Shown here: positions 24,993 to 36,913 of the stretch, piece by piece
Layout of the letters: each line of letters opens with the position of its first letter
Numbering within the stretch: position 1 is the stretch's first letter
NCBI GenBank assembly: GCA_038373865.1
Contig: JAXGGA010002850.1
Span: forward strand, 49,487 to 113,486
DNA length: 64,000 nucleotides
Direction: 5' to 3'
From: Uloborus plumipes
Taxonomy: Eukaryota > Arthropoda > Arachnida > Araneae > Uloboridae
Position numbers and translations under genes: made by a program
The notes under the pieces: model-generated
The model's database searches: none
What the model was told of the DNA's origin: nothing
Seen by the model: the letters and a program-made list of their open reading frames with translations, nothing else

Positions 24993-25516
24993 TTAAAATC
25001 GCAACGGAAAGAAATAAATATCTTGGAGCTTTAAATAGTTCAATAATTTAATTAACGTTTTAATTCAAAATGGCAACGGTAAGAAAAAATGTCTTGGAAG
25101 TTTAATCATTTATTAGGCTTAATCGCTTTAAATTTGACTACTTATTAATTGATATCTTCGCTAATTAAAATCGTATAATTATATAGATTGAAACTAATGA
25201 AGCTTGAAAAATTACCTATCTATCGGTACCTGGTTCGACTTTCAGTTCATTGGCGTTCAGGAGAAAGAAGCGTGACATAGAAAGATAGTTAGAAAGAAAG
25301 ATAGTTAGAAAGATACTCAGTTTTTAATATAAGTAGATGGCTCTTCAACAAATGAATGTTTCAAAATATTACCAGTAGCTAGCGATAAAAACTCTACGTA
25401 AGTAACCCGCTTATGAGTTTCGTGTTTGATTTAGTTAAGCCTTCATTCCAAATTCTCATTATCATTGATATCACTGTTTCATAGCAAACGACGGTTTGCA
25501 AGAATGGATTTCATAT

Positions 25517-25732
25517 TTAATCATTTATTAGGCTTAATCGCTTTAAACTTGACTACTTATTAATTGATATCTTTGCTAATTAAAATCGTATAATTATATC
25601 AATTGAAACTAATGAAGCTTGAAAAATTACCTATCTATCGGTACCTGGTTCGACTTTCAGTTCGTTGGCGTTCAGGAGAAAGAAGCGTGACATAGATAGA
25701 TAGAAAGATACTCAGTTTTTAATATAAGTAGA
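25517..25732 (-). mobile_element. Helitron-like 5' fragment, second copy
   Basis: Direct duplicate of 25103-25337, nearly identical apart from point changes and a shortened GATAGTTAGAAA microsatellite. It ends at the same TC terminus (minus strand) after an A, but the rest of the element is missing. Confidence 0.7.
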
Positions 25733-27168
25733 TTTTAACACCCTTAGGCCTGTATGGTAATTTGATGGCTATTCAATACTAATTCTTGTAAACTTACGTG
25801 TTGTTACTTTTAAACTTATTATGTGCTTTTGTTTCGGTCCTGTAAACCATCTTACGTATTAAATGTAAAAAAAAAGCTTTTTCTCTTTTATTTAAACAAT
25901 AACAACCTAAATGCTATTCGACATTATTTTCCTAACCACTCTCCCTATCCGAAAAATTAATATAATAAAATAACACCAAGTATTTAAGTATTTTTAAAAT
26001 ATAGCATTTGTAGTGTGGTGACAAGAGCATAATTTCAATCTGCCGATCATCGTTCTATACTAATTCGCATGATACCGAAATACAAGATGTACTCTGTAGA
26101 TGTTCTGCTATAACCTCCTAGCTAACTTAAATTTAGGCTTTTTTTTTTTCTTTCATACCAAAAAATTTTATCTACAAATTAAGTGCTACCTCAAAGTCTT
26201 ATGATTACTGAAAAAGAAACCCCTTTCATTAAATGTCTCGCTACATTTAGTCACACGACAACAAACGTGACTCTGAAGCAGCTATCCACAGAATAAACGT
26301 AAAATCAAGCTAGGTTTATTTCCCTAGAAGATACATAATCCGGCTTTAGTGCCTCTAAATTCATCATACATTGTGACGATTTAATCTCAGCTAAAAAGAA
26401 GATTTGGGCCACGTACTTCCTTAAGCACTTACATCTTGTACATACTTTCCATAAAATCATCTGCTGTACAGTTTAATATAAATATCATTCCTTGCAAAAG
26501 ACGCTCAATTAAGACTATGTATGTAATACCCTTGTTTCATCTCTAAAACTATAAGAAGAGTAGGTACTATACTTCTATGTAATTCAATAAATGCTTTAAA
26601 AATTTCAGAAGTATTACTTATTTTTTTGTTTTTATTTATTTCTACTTATTCGTTTTTTTTTGTCAGTTACTAAGAAAAAAATAATATAAATATTTTTCCT
26701 AAAAATCTTCAAAAATTACGGAAATTTTATCGAGTCCATGCTCTTCATAAAGTTTATGCAACGAAACAACTTTCTAGCTTGTTCGAAGTCTTTGTAGGGC
26801 GTTTTGTACAAAATTAGCATATCCGTAACAACAGAATTGCTCCACAGTGCTTACTTTTCTGACTGTTCAAAAAGCAATAACAGCGCAGAAGTATTGAAAG
26901 TAAGTACTTTAAACTTAAAATAAAATTAAAACTTTTCACAATATTTTGTTTTATTATTATTATTTAGTTCTATTATTTATTCTTTTTTTTTCTATGAAAT
27001 TTCAAAGTTGCTTTTCGTTTTTAATCATTTTAAAAATTGATCTAACTCTATTTCGGTTTTTGCTATTTCAGGGTGATGAGCCCAAAACACAGAAATAAGC
27101 GCAGTTTCTGAATATCGCAATTAGGCTGCTAGTATTATTTGTTCATGAATCCTTGTGTTAGGTGACAT
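25733..27168. other. No gene seen
   Basis: AT-rich sequence. 26310-26400 (ATAATCCGGCTTTAGTGCC) weakly resembles 39505-39590 (ATAATCCAGTTTCAGTGCC), another old dispersed pair. Nothing coding is supported. Confidence 0.45.
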
Positions 27169-27176
27169 ATGTAAAA

Positions 27177-29397
27177 TAGGGTGGAGCGAAAAAAACGAAG
27201 TTTTTATTTTCGAATCATAATAGTGCGGAAAAGTTGCGATTGGTGAAGACTTACAAAACAAAACAAAAATTTTTCAAATCGGATAATATCTTTCGATCCC
27301 GCAACGAGCCTGAAATTTTGAAAAAATGAAAATGTTCATGTGTGTTTTTTTTTTTTTTTTTTGTCGTGTGCCAGCCGGGCTGGCAATTTTGGGGTGCGCT
27401 GCTTCACTTTTCCAACTGTACCGTTATTTGGTGTGAAGTCCGACGTCCACAGTACACACATGCCATAAGTACCCGTTTATAGGGTAGGCAACCTTTCACG
27501 CCAACACATTCATACAAAGAAAGGACAAGGACAGGAGAGAGAAAGCACATCCATGCCCAAGCCGGGACTCGAACCCGGGGCCACACCATCCATGGCAGAC
27601 TACTCTGACCACTAGATAAGGTGGCCGGCGAAAATTTTCATGTGTTTTTAGCGAATTTTTAAAATTTTTGTTCAATGTTTTATTTTAATGCTCTTGGACG
27701 CAAAAGTTACGACTGGTGAAGCCTTCTGAAATTTTAAAAAATATATTGAGATCAAATAATACTTTCTGATCCAGGAGCAAGCCAGAAAAACCACAAAATT
27801 GGAAATATTCTGCTTTTTTGGGAGAAATTAAAAAAATTAAAAAAAAAATTTTTTTTTCGTTTTCTTTTCTTCTTTTTTCCCCGGTACCATAGCGTAAAGA
27901 ATTTTAAAAAGAACTATATTCGTCTTAAACATTAATTTTTTTCTTGATTTTTTAGGTATCTTCTAAACATGCAACACTACCATTCTTTACAACAATGAAA
28001 CATTTTTAAATAATTCAAAATTATAAAATATTTTACAAAATTTCTACAATCCAGTACAAAAATCCACTAAATAAAACACCCACGCGCAAAATAAACGCTA
28101 ATTTTAATCACTAAACTATAAACAAGTTTAATACCTAACTAATTATATACGATTTCTTAACCGCCTTTTGCAGTGTGCCCTCTATAAACTGTTACCTAAC
28201 CTAACTGACTACCCACAGAATCTTTTAACATTAATTTAATTTAAAACTATTTTTTGTTCAGTCTCTAAAATTAAACCTAGTTATGTTAAGTAGTGTATAG
28301 AATGAGACTGCAAAAGGCAATTAAAAATTAAAAATCTAACATAAAATGAGGTACGCATTAAAATAGTTTATCGTTTAGAGATAAAAAATATTGTTCATCT
28401 TAAGAGTGTTTTGTTCAGTGGATTTTTGCACTGAAAAAGTTGAAAAAATTTAATTAATAGGTATGGGTAAGAAGTTGTACGTAAATATTATATATTCAAT
28501 GGCGGTTTTGTTTTTTATTTAAATATAAATTTGTGTATGAAAAATTAGAAATCAACAAAATCTAAAATTTGTTTTGTCTTTTAGACTAATAAATTCATTA
28601 TATTTATGGCTTTCACATCAAATGTGTTTCAAAATCATCACCTAGATGCTCTACGGTAACCTTTTAAGCACAAGTTTCTCTTCAATCGTGTTTCAAATGT
28701 TCAGTTTTCATGATAACATGTTTTAATATTTTTTGCATAAAGCTAATGGGGGTGTGTGGGGCAGGCCTTCCCCGCAGTGCCCTCTCCTTATCAAATGCTT
28801 TCCAATCCTTAATTTTTGTTACACCTTGCCCCACTTTGCTTGGGACTGTGTTATTTTAGGAACCAACACAAATTTAAAGCAAATTTAAAGCAACTAAAAA
28901 GCAAAAAATAATACATAACCATGAACATAAAAAATTTTACCCATGCCTATTAATTAAATTCGTTGAACTTTTTCAGTACAAAGATCCACTGACAAAAATA
29001 CTCACTCATAAGATGAACAATCTCTAAACGATAAGCTATTTTAATACCTACCTCATTATACGTTAGTTTCTTAATTTTTAATTTCCTTTTGCAGTCTCAT
29101 TCTATACTCTACCTAAACTAACTAGGTTCAAAGTTAAAAACCAAACAAAAATTAGTTTTTAAATAAATTAATGTTAAAGGATTCTGTGGGTAGTCAGTCA
29201 GGTTCGGTAACAGTTTCTATTATTTGAAAATGTTTCATCGTTGTAAAGAATGGTAGTTTTGCATGTTTAGAAGATACCTAAAAAATCAAGAAAAAAATTA
29301 ATGTTTAAGAGTAATTTCGTGCTTTTTAAAATTCTTTACGCTATGATACTGGGTAAAAAAGATGAAAAAAAATGAGAATAGTTTTTAAAACTTTTTT

Positions 29398-29430
<33 letters not shown>

Positions 29431-29765
29431 GCTAAAAATATCCAATTTTTTGGTTTTTCTGGCTTGTTCCTGGATCAGAAGGTATTATTCGATCTCAATA
29501 TATTTTTTAAAATTTCACAAGCCTTCACTAATGGTAACTTTTTCGTCCAAGAGCATTAAAATAAAACATTGAACAACACTTTTAAAAAATCGCTAAAAAC
29601 ACATGAAAATTTTCATTTTTTCAAAATTTCAGGCTCGTTGCGGGATCGGAAGATATTATCCGATTTGAAAAATTTTTGCTTTGTTTTGTAAGTCTTCACC
29701 AATCGCAACTTTTCCGCACTATTACGATTCGAAAATAAAAACTTTGTTTTTTTCGCTCCACCCTA
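27177..29765. mobile_element. Large foldback element with hAT-like ends
   Basis: Ends TAGGGTGGAGCG and its complement, with exact 8-bp duplications ATGTAAAA at 27169-27176 and 29766-29773. The element is mostly two inverted arms (27177 to about 28470, and about 28937 to 29765) that align end to end with indels, around a unique centre of some 470 bp. The left arm is longer because a SINE inserted there. The right arm holds a 20-base C-run followed by ten A (29401-29430). The 8-bp duplications and the YARNG-type tip fit hAT. No transposase is present. Confidence 0.8.
27345..27628 (-). mobile_element. tRNA-derived SINE, full length
   Basis: On the minus strand it starts GCCGGCCACCTTATCTAGTG, has an A-box-like AGTGGTCAGAG, a B box GGTTCGAGTCC (27563-27573) and ends in an A-run (27345-27362 as T). 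The flanks AAAATGTTCATGTGT and AAAATTTTCATGTGT form a 15-bp target duplication with one change. The tRNA-like head would provide an internal RNA polymerase III promoter. It depends on a LINE enzyme for copying. A second member is at 48695-48895. Confidence 0.85.
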
Positions 29766-29775
29766 ATGTAAAATA

Positions 29776-30003
29776 CCGTAAAGTCGGGTTACTTGGACCC
29801 TAGGGGGTTACTTGAGCCCATTACAGTAAAATGATAAAATCAAGGTTTGGTACTTATTAGTTGAAGACTTCCACATAGTTCCTCGTTTCTCCGCTAGGTA
29901 GAAGCACGCTGCAGTCTCTAACGCTAGTACCAAACCCAGATTTTATCATTTTACTGTGGGCTCAAGTAACCCCCTTGTGGGTCCAAGTAACCCGACTTTA
30001 CGG
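29776..30003. mobile_element. MITE with long inverted ends and TA target
   Basis: 228 bp flanked by TA (29774-29775, 30004-30005). Ends start CCGTAAAGTCGGGTTACTTG and pair over about 75 bp with small differences (GGACCC-TAG-GGGGTTACTTGAGCCC against GGGCTCAAGTAACCCCC-TTGT-GGGTCC). Size and TA target fit a Tc1/mariner-related MITE. It starts immediately after the target duplication of the hAT-like foldback. Confidence 0.8.
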
Positions 30004-30005
30004 TA

Positions 30006-31331
30006 CTATCAAGCAAATCTTATTGCTTAAGTTTCACATCAAAATTTGGAAACTTAAGAAGCGAAATCTAATAAACAGTTTTAAAATCACGGAAATAAAA
30101 CATAAAATACATTTTTTAAAGCTTTTCGGTTAGATTTTTGTTGATACGAGTATTTCTAAGATTTAAATCCCTCTTTTCAGAGAAATTATTATTAGGGTTA
30201 CCGAAAACCCGGTTCTCGTCTGCACGCCCGGTGTTCAAAGCCATCGACTGAATTAATGTCCGGTTTAGAAAAATCTCCAAATTTCAAGGCGATTATCAGA
30301 AAACAATAGCACTTTAGTAATACAGCTTTAATGATAGTTTAATGTTAAGTTCTAATTCTGTTAGTCTATAATTTTTTTATTGGTTGATACTAATAACGTT
30401 TATAATTATTTCAAACCACCATTGATAATGCATTAGCTAAATATGTAGTCATTCGCAAATCAGGAGAAAATAAAGTCATGAATATATTTCGAGGTTATAA
30501 AGAACCTTTTTTCGAAGAGGGGAGAAAAACGGTTTGTTTCGGTGCAAAATATAATGATTTACTAACTTTTAAGAGCGCAACAGTTGCAAGTAGTCATTTT
30601 TAGTGGAAAAAGATGTCGATAGATTTTTTTTTAACCTTTTAATAAGTCATACTTTTTTTTTAAGTTAAATACTATTTCAAGTAAAATGAAAGAAAAAATA
30701 ACTTTTCCAGCCAAATTTGGATAAAAGCTGCTCGTTGAATTAATATGTCATCATCTCACTCCTCGCCGCAGCCCCTTCTATTATAAAGGTGTCTATATAC
30801 TATAACCTTAACTGCAACTGCCATTAACTTAAAATTTAGATTTATCATAAACCACAAGGTCTCATAAATTCAAACATATTTTCAATTAAGATACGTGGAG
30901 GTAATTTATTTTAAATATTAAATTTAAGTGTAAATTACGTATTAAGAACCGATAGCAAGTTTGTTCTCAGTGCTGTCTGGGAGAACAGTTCCATTAGATA
31001 GCCATCGAATCGTTTTTATAGCTATAAATAATTAAGGATGTTACACAGCTATTTAAATAGCTTAAATGTCACAAACACATCATTTTAAGAATCTGAGCCA
31101 TGTATTTTTTTCTATGTATTGTTTAGAATCGTTTTAATAAAATAAGTGTTATATTTTTTTTCGTACTTTTCACATATTTTTTTATTTATTTCAAAGAAAG
31201 GTACCCATAAATGATTAGATGGAACCTTAACAATTACAGCCATTCAGAACAACTTTTGGATTAACTAAGCAGCTTCATACAATTAAGTATACCTGACCTG
31301 AAAAGGAACTGAAGGATTATTTATTTGTCCT
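30006..31331. other. No gene seen
   Basis: AT-rich; no open frame, tandem array or element ends recognised. Confidence 0.5.
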
Positions 31332-31335
31332 TTAA

Positions 31336-31849
31336 CCCATTTATACCCAGTAGCCTAAAAACGGGACGCTTGTTAGTTAATGCATACAAAATCTGTAATA
31401 GGTATATCATTTACTAAAGCTGTTTTTCACAAGTTAAATAGTCCTTCTTATTGAGAAAAACAATTAGAGCTACTAGTTGAACATCAGAGTTTAATTATTG
31501 ACAGCTATTTTCAGACAAATCAGTCAAGCAACGATCCATCATGGGTAGCCAAAGAAAGTAATTTTTTTTTTGCGAACTTATTTTAATAAAATTACACTAT
31601 TTTAAAATGATTTGCTTAAAATTGATCAGAGATGCTTTCTGTAATGTTACTTAGCACAAGTAAAGTCAAGTAAGGTCGTATTTTGCTCACATATCTGCAA
31701 AATATCCCGTAAACAGGACGTTAAATAACTTAATAAATATGGCAACGGCGAACAATTCCAAACCTAAAATGTATGTAAACCATTCCAAGTAGGAGTTTTA
31801 AGCAGATAAAAAATAAAAAAAATGTTTAAAAAAACTTGGTCATAAATGG
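31336..31849 (-). mobile_element. piggyBac-like MITE, copy B
   Basis: 514 bp flanked by TTAA (31332-31335 and 31850-31853), with ends CCCATTTATACCCAG and CCATTTATGACCAAG. It is copy A (2444-2963) in the opposite orientation, with similar sequence throughout, for example AAACAGGACGTTAAATAACT here against its complement at about 2566-2585. Confidence 0.78.
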
Positions 31850-31853
31850 TTAA

Positions 31854-32828
31854 AATGCAATGAATTTATGCAATAATCCGGAGACGTATGCTCGAAATAA
31901 TAAGCATCATTTTCCTGTCAGAAAGTAAACCGTTTTGAGAAAAATAGTATCTAATTGTCATTGCTTACGTACCTAATATAAGCATGTCTAATCTCTGAGT
32001 TATACCTGGAATTATACCGGGCAATTAGATAGGAATTATATCCTATGTCTTAGTATCCAAATCAAATTGCATTCCAAAAAGTTCTAAGCTTCATCTCTAA
32101 AAGGTTTCCACAGTCAACAACTCGGATATCCATTTCTGTGGAAATCCCTCTCGGCGGATTTTCGTAACTGGAAAACAATTTTGGAAAGCACTTCGGGGCA
32201 CTCGGAAATCTTCAAGGAATACATATATATACACTTTTTTGATACAATCTTACTAAGTTTGGAGAAATCATTTCATGGATTTTGTATCGTATTCACTAAA
32301 GTATCATTTTACTTGCATGCCTTGCGATGAAGTCTTTATTCGTAAGTAATGGAATTAAATTAGAAGAATATAGTTAGTAGAAACATAGATCATCAGTTAA
32401 GAAAAATGATGCTTTAGTGAAAACTTTTAAATTTGGACTATGGATTCACTTACTGGGACTAAAAAAGAAAGTTTAACGGAGGGAGTGTGCAAGAAAAATG
32501 GTTTCAATGTCGACAAATTGGGTTTGTTTTATCCTTTTACTTGTTTTATAGTTATAATATTTTTTTTTCTTTTGTTGTAACAAAAAAATATAGAAAATTA
32601 ACCTTTACAGCAGTCTTTCCCGAACTTTTTTTCAAAGAGACAAACAATATTTTTAAAATCCTTTATGTCTCACATTATATACTAAAAATTTATAAAACCT
32701 TCGGTGGAAAAACTAAAATTAAAATTTCTAGAATTTATTTTCAAAAATTAAAGTGCATCTGTATGTTTCCTTGTCGTAACACGTATTGACTTTTGGAGAA
32801 AAAATATATGGTTGCAGTTAATTAGCTC
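31854..32828. other. No gene supported
   Basis: A 100-codon frame at 32487-32789 is rich in Phe, Lys and Tyr, as expected from AT-rich non-coding DNA, and has no domain. Confidence 0.45.
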
Positions 32829-32936
32829 CCCAAGTAGCACAGTTCGTTTTTTAAAGGTTGTGAAATGGTTATTAACGTTGTAACAACCGCTTAAAAACGT
32901 TTATAAAACGTTTAAAGGTTATTAGTGCTACCTGGG
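32829..32936. mobile_element. Tiny inverted-repeat element (108 bp)
   Basis: Ends CCCAAGTAGCAC and the complement of GTGCTACCTGGG (11 of 12). The interior has AAACGTTTATAAAACGTTTAA and related repeats. I recall similar small elements in arthropods. Superfamily not determined. Confidence 0.5.
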
Positions 32937-34079
32937 TCTTCAACAGGAAGCTTTGTTTAAAGGAAATATTATTAGACAGCTTTTCCTCCCCCCAGACACG
33001 TTCTTCAGTATAGAACATAAAAAGTATGGAATGATTCGGTATAGCTGACATTTCCGATACTGTATACTGACAACAGTTGATTAAAAAGGTACTTTAATTA
33101 ACGCGAATGACAATCATAATGAAAAAAGAAAATCTTAACAAGCTTAAGGAAAGTATTATTTATTAACAAATTTCATCAATTTCTGCCTACTTTTTTCATT
33201 GCTAACTTTCTCAGGAAACACATGTCCAAAACTTTGTATTTAACGGCACAAACTTGAGAGAATAGAAAAAAAAGGAACTCAAAATGCAGAAAAATAATTC
33301 AAAAAAAACGTTTCACCTAAAAATTTTAATTCATCTTGATTGTTTAGAATCATTTATAATACGACAAAAGGATTATTTACAAATAACATTTTTCGATTGA
33401 TTATTTTTCAACTGAATTTAACTTGCATGCGAGCTGCATGCAAATTCATGTGCTTGACTTGCATGCGAGCTGCAATTAATCCTTTCACGTTTCCAGATTT
33501 TCGATACTTTCTCTGTTTCTTTTTGATAGAAATGTGGCCGTTTTTGAAGGAAAATATTATTTTGAAGCCTTTTGCCCAAGGAGAAGATGCTTTTTTTTTT
33601 TTAATTTTGAAGGTTAAATATTTTATGGCGCTACGCTGATTATGCGTTAGAAAGATTAAATTTTTTTCTAAACATTATACTTTTAGCACTAATTAATAAA
33701 ATTAACTATAGTATTTCTTATGCTCTGAGCATTCATAGCTTTGTCGCTAATGCTTTCAGCTTTACATTCTAAAACTCGCAACAATGAAAATATTTCTTAT
33801 TTATAGTGTCGGCGTATTACTACTTCTCAAACTAATGTATTCGTTCTTATTAAATGCCCCGTATCTTTCAAAGTAATTCAATAAAAGTTACTTGAAATAG
33901 AACTACAATTAGCCCTTAATTACAATAAACAAATAGTTCCTCTTCGTTTTATCATGTTTTGAAAGGAACTAGATATGTTCTACCACTTACTTATATAGTG
34001 ACAAATAATATTCTGGGGTGCATCCCCAGAAGCGTAAATATACATTAATGATAGATTATAAGCATACTTAATTTCATTT
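32937..34079. other. No gene seen; short direct repeat at 33422-33474
   Basis: ACTTGCATGCGAGCTGCA occurs twice (33421-33438 and 33457-33474), 36 bp apart. The second copy plus following AATTAATC resembles 4337-4360. A 99-codon frame across it is not convincing. Confidence 0.45.
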
Positions 34080-34083
34080 TTAA

Positions 34084-35043
34084 CACGTGAGAACTCGCGC
34101 GGGGTGGAAAACAACCCTAGCCATTTTTGTTTCCATTTCTTGTAATTTCATAGGCAGATAAGGAAACCATATTTTTGGTAGCTGCAATTGTGTCCTTGAT
34201 TGATATGAGGGTGCGATTGGAATTTTCTTAAACCCTTTCCATTCTTGTAAACAAGGGGGATGTTTTGAGAGTGGGGTCGTTTAGGACCTCGCGGGTACTG
34301 ACGTCAGTAAAATTCTCGAAACGGAACAGGTGTGTGGAGTTAGTTTCAAAGAATTCATTCAGTGCATTTCGGAAATATTTGTGAAAAGGAAATAATTTTC
34401 AACAATATTTCTTCCAACCATGATTTTGAGTGCAAAGGCGTGCTATTTACAATGATCATGCTTGCAAAACCCATATTTTTCAATTGTTTCTCTCTAATTA
34501 TTACAAAAAAACAAAAAAAAAACATGCCAACTAAATGTGAGCCGAGTCGGAAAATTACTAGCGGTATGGAAAGCGATGATTATATCATTCCAGACGATAA
34601 AAGTTTCAGCGATAAAGAAAACTTTAACAATCATAACAATGAAAGCCAATTTTCTCGTAGCAATATTTCTTATGATTCTGATATAAACGACATCTTTGTT
34701 GGAAGATGTAAAGAATCTATTTTTCAAAAAACAAATTTCGAGTTGATATTCGTGCTCCACCTCGAACTATAATTACTCATCGTCTTGGGCCAAAAGGAAA
34801 GGTTGTATGCTTGTTTGATAGCTGGAGCATTTTCGTAATAACTGATTAGAAAAACATTCTTTACGTATTTCAAATCAAAAACTAACAATTGTAGACGTCT
34901 CTGTTAGTGAAAAAACATAAATCCATAAAATAAAATGAAAAAGTCGTTAAAAAAAGTAAAATTAAGAAAGAAATAAACACTGGGGTCGTTTTTGACCCCA
35001 CACGAGCGCTCGTGTGACAAACCACGGCGCAAGTTCTCGCGAG
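34084..35043 (+). mobile_element. piggyBac element, internally deleted
   Basis: 960 bp flanked by TTAA (34080-34083 and 35044-35047). Ends CACGTGAGAACTCGCGC and CTCGCGAGAACTTGCGC (complement of the right end) match at most positions. GGGGTCGTTT occurs subterminally on both sides (34273 and 34982). Between them lies the start of a piggyBac-type transposase; the catalytic part is gone. Dependent on a complete relative for movement. Confidence 0.78.
34524..34848 (+). pseudogene. piggyBac transposase, N-terminal fragment
   Basis: An acidic, serine-rich N-terminal segment (MESDDYIIPDD, SDINDIFVG) is followed, after a one-base frame change near 34728 in an A-run, by APPRTIITHRLGPKG and WSIFVITD, then a stop. 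The LGPKG plus W-FxxD pattern marks the beginning of the conserved transposase domain of piggyBac (recalled). The DDD catalytic core is absent. Start is uncertain: an in-frame ATG at 34362 would add residues that look non-coding. Two lesions (frameshift and deletion) make it non-functional. Confidence 0.65.
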
Positions 35044-35047
35044 TTAA

Positions 35048-36007
35048 TCCTAATATATGAATGTTACTTGAACAAATATAATTAATACGGGAAGGGTACT
35101 TTACTGAAGATCTGCAATCGCACTTATCGTATACCGCATGCTATGCCACCAAATTTTTTTTAAACATTTTACTTCGGAATTTCTTTTTTTCAGAAGTGAG
35201 ATTCATAGTAAGGCCAATACTCTGGTTTAGAGCAAAAAAAAGAAAAACGCTTTGAATAAATTTAAGTATTTTATGAAGGAAACTTTCTTCAAGTGTTCTT
35301 TCTTGGTACATATGTTCATCCTTTCTCATTTTTCACCTCTCTAACCACTTAGAACAAGTTAATGGTTAATTTAATGCCGACTTTTTTTTCCTTTTAAATA
35401 AAAATAAAAGTTACGAAATAACCGAAAACTGAAAAAAATAGGGGCGCTATCGCCAAAAAGTGGTGGTTAGTGGGAGAAAACTTGATGTTTAGATTGAAAA
35501 AGTCATTTCACATAAGAATCGGCAAAAATAACGTAACCCATTTGTATCATAAGCGCATATAAGTGCGTATTTTGTCTGGTAACTCTCACTTGAACGCATG
35601 CTTTAAATACATTTTGGGCAAAAAAACTGATAATTAAAAAAAAAAAAAATCCTTTTCTGTATGATACAAATGGGATAAGAATATTTTGATAAGGATTTGT
35701 TTTTTTCTACCACACACTAATTTTGCTAAGTTGTATCTATTTGAGTGTTTTTATTTCTTGAAAATGACTTAAGTCATTTTTATGAAAGAAAAATAGGCTT
35801 ACGTGCATGCAATTTATATTTGAACAAAATTGATTTTAGTTTCACATCCTGAGCCAAAAATATAATTTCTTGACTAACTATAACAATGTGCATTTTTTTC
35901 TGACTGTAAATATTACAAAAATAATGAAAGAAGAGCCGCACATCATTGTCTTAAATTAATAAGAGAGTCGTCGCTGTACACAATTGTGCGCTTAAAACCC
36001 AGGAGAT
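35048..36007. other. No gene seen
   Basis: AT-rich sequence between two elements. GGGGCGCTATCGCC at about 35440 is the only GC-rich patch. Confidence 0.5.
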
Positions 36008-36447
36008 CAGTGGCGTATCCAGGAATTGATTTTGAGGGGTGCACATCGAACATCGACACTGTGATGAGAAAGGAAAAAAATCATGAAATATGGTGAAACT
36101 TTAAAAACACAGTATTTCGATTTAATTTTTCTATTGAACGTTGCTCAAGTATTGTTTTTTTTTTCACAAAAATTAATATCATGCAAGAACAATAACATCG
36201 CTCATTTTCCTCCTACATTTCCACAATTACAGAATAACAATTAGTTTTGCTTCTTATTGTCGAAAACAGAAAATAATATGACAATATTTCAGTGTCTATA
36301 AAATATTTTTCATTGAAAAAAACTGAAGCATATTTTCATGAAGGTTACATGTTTTTTCAAAATTCGGTGCCACCATTTTTTATAGTCTTACAAAATCTTG
36401 GGGGGTGCATTGGTCCCTTGGCATCCCCCCCCCTGGATACGCCACTG
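36008..36447. mobile_element. hAT-like MITE (440 bp)
   Basis: Ends CAGTGGCGTATCCAGG and CCTGGATACGCCACTG are perfect 16-bp inverted repeats, with exact 8-bp target duplications CAGGAGAT (36000-36007 and 36448-36455). The CAGTGGCG tip is common in hAT elements. A C-run (36424-36433) lies near the right end. No gene. Confidence 0.88.
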
Positions 36448-36455
36448 CAGGAGAT

Positions 36456-36909
36456 ATAATGGTTCTTAGTTTAGTTTAGACTAAAGATGCTTACATGTTC
36501 TTAGTAGCAAACACCATATCAAATGCCTCCAAATAGTTAATTCCATACTAGATATTTGCACAAGACCTCAATTAGACTACTAATACCTTAATTACGACTG
36601 GTTTAGGCAACATGAGACCATATGCCACTTTTGTGGATAGGTGATGATGTCTGAACATTGCGAAGACGACATTGTCTCTTATAAGATTTTTGTTTTGTAA
36701 AATAGCTCAATTAAATCATTTACAGATTTCTATTTAAAGAAGGCTGAGATACAGCTTAAAGCAATGAAGCTGGAAGACCAAGCAATGAGGAACACAATAG
36801 AGTAATTATATAGAGCTTTGAATAACGAATCGAAATTAATTGAAAATCAAGAACATGTTTTTATTTAACAGGGATTTAATTTTTAAAATCTAAAAATTCG
36901 TGTTTTGTT
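36456..36909. other. No gene seen
   Basis: No open frame or repeat recognised. Confidence 0.45.
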
Positions 36910-36913
36910 ATAC

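Larger units (their letters stand above)
24165..25337 (-). mobile_element. Helitron-like non-autonomous element
   Basis: On the minus strand it starts TCTACTTATATTAAAAACTG (25337) after an A and ends with a hairpin (AGCCCG, loop, CGGGCT, 24174-24193) followed by CTAG and then T (24168-24165). TC start, 3' hairpin, CTRR end and insertion between A and T, without target duplication, are the Helitron hallmarks. No Rep/helicase is encoded. The interior includes a 54-bp tandem array and a nested MITE. A truncated relative of its first 216 bases is at 25517-25732. Confidence 0.65.

Noticed and set aside
32487..32789. 100-aa protein-coding gene
   Set aside because: Composition is that of AT-rich non-coding DNA, with no domain and no neighbouring exon signal.
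35141..35329. Small minus-strand gene
   Set aside because: No recognisable similarity and frame length expected by chance in this composition.
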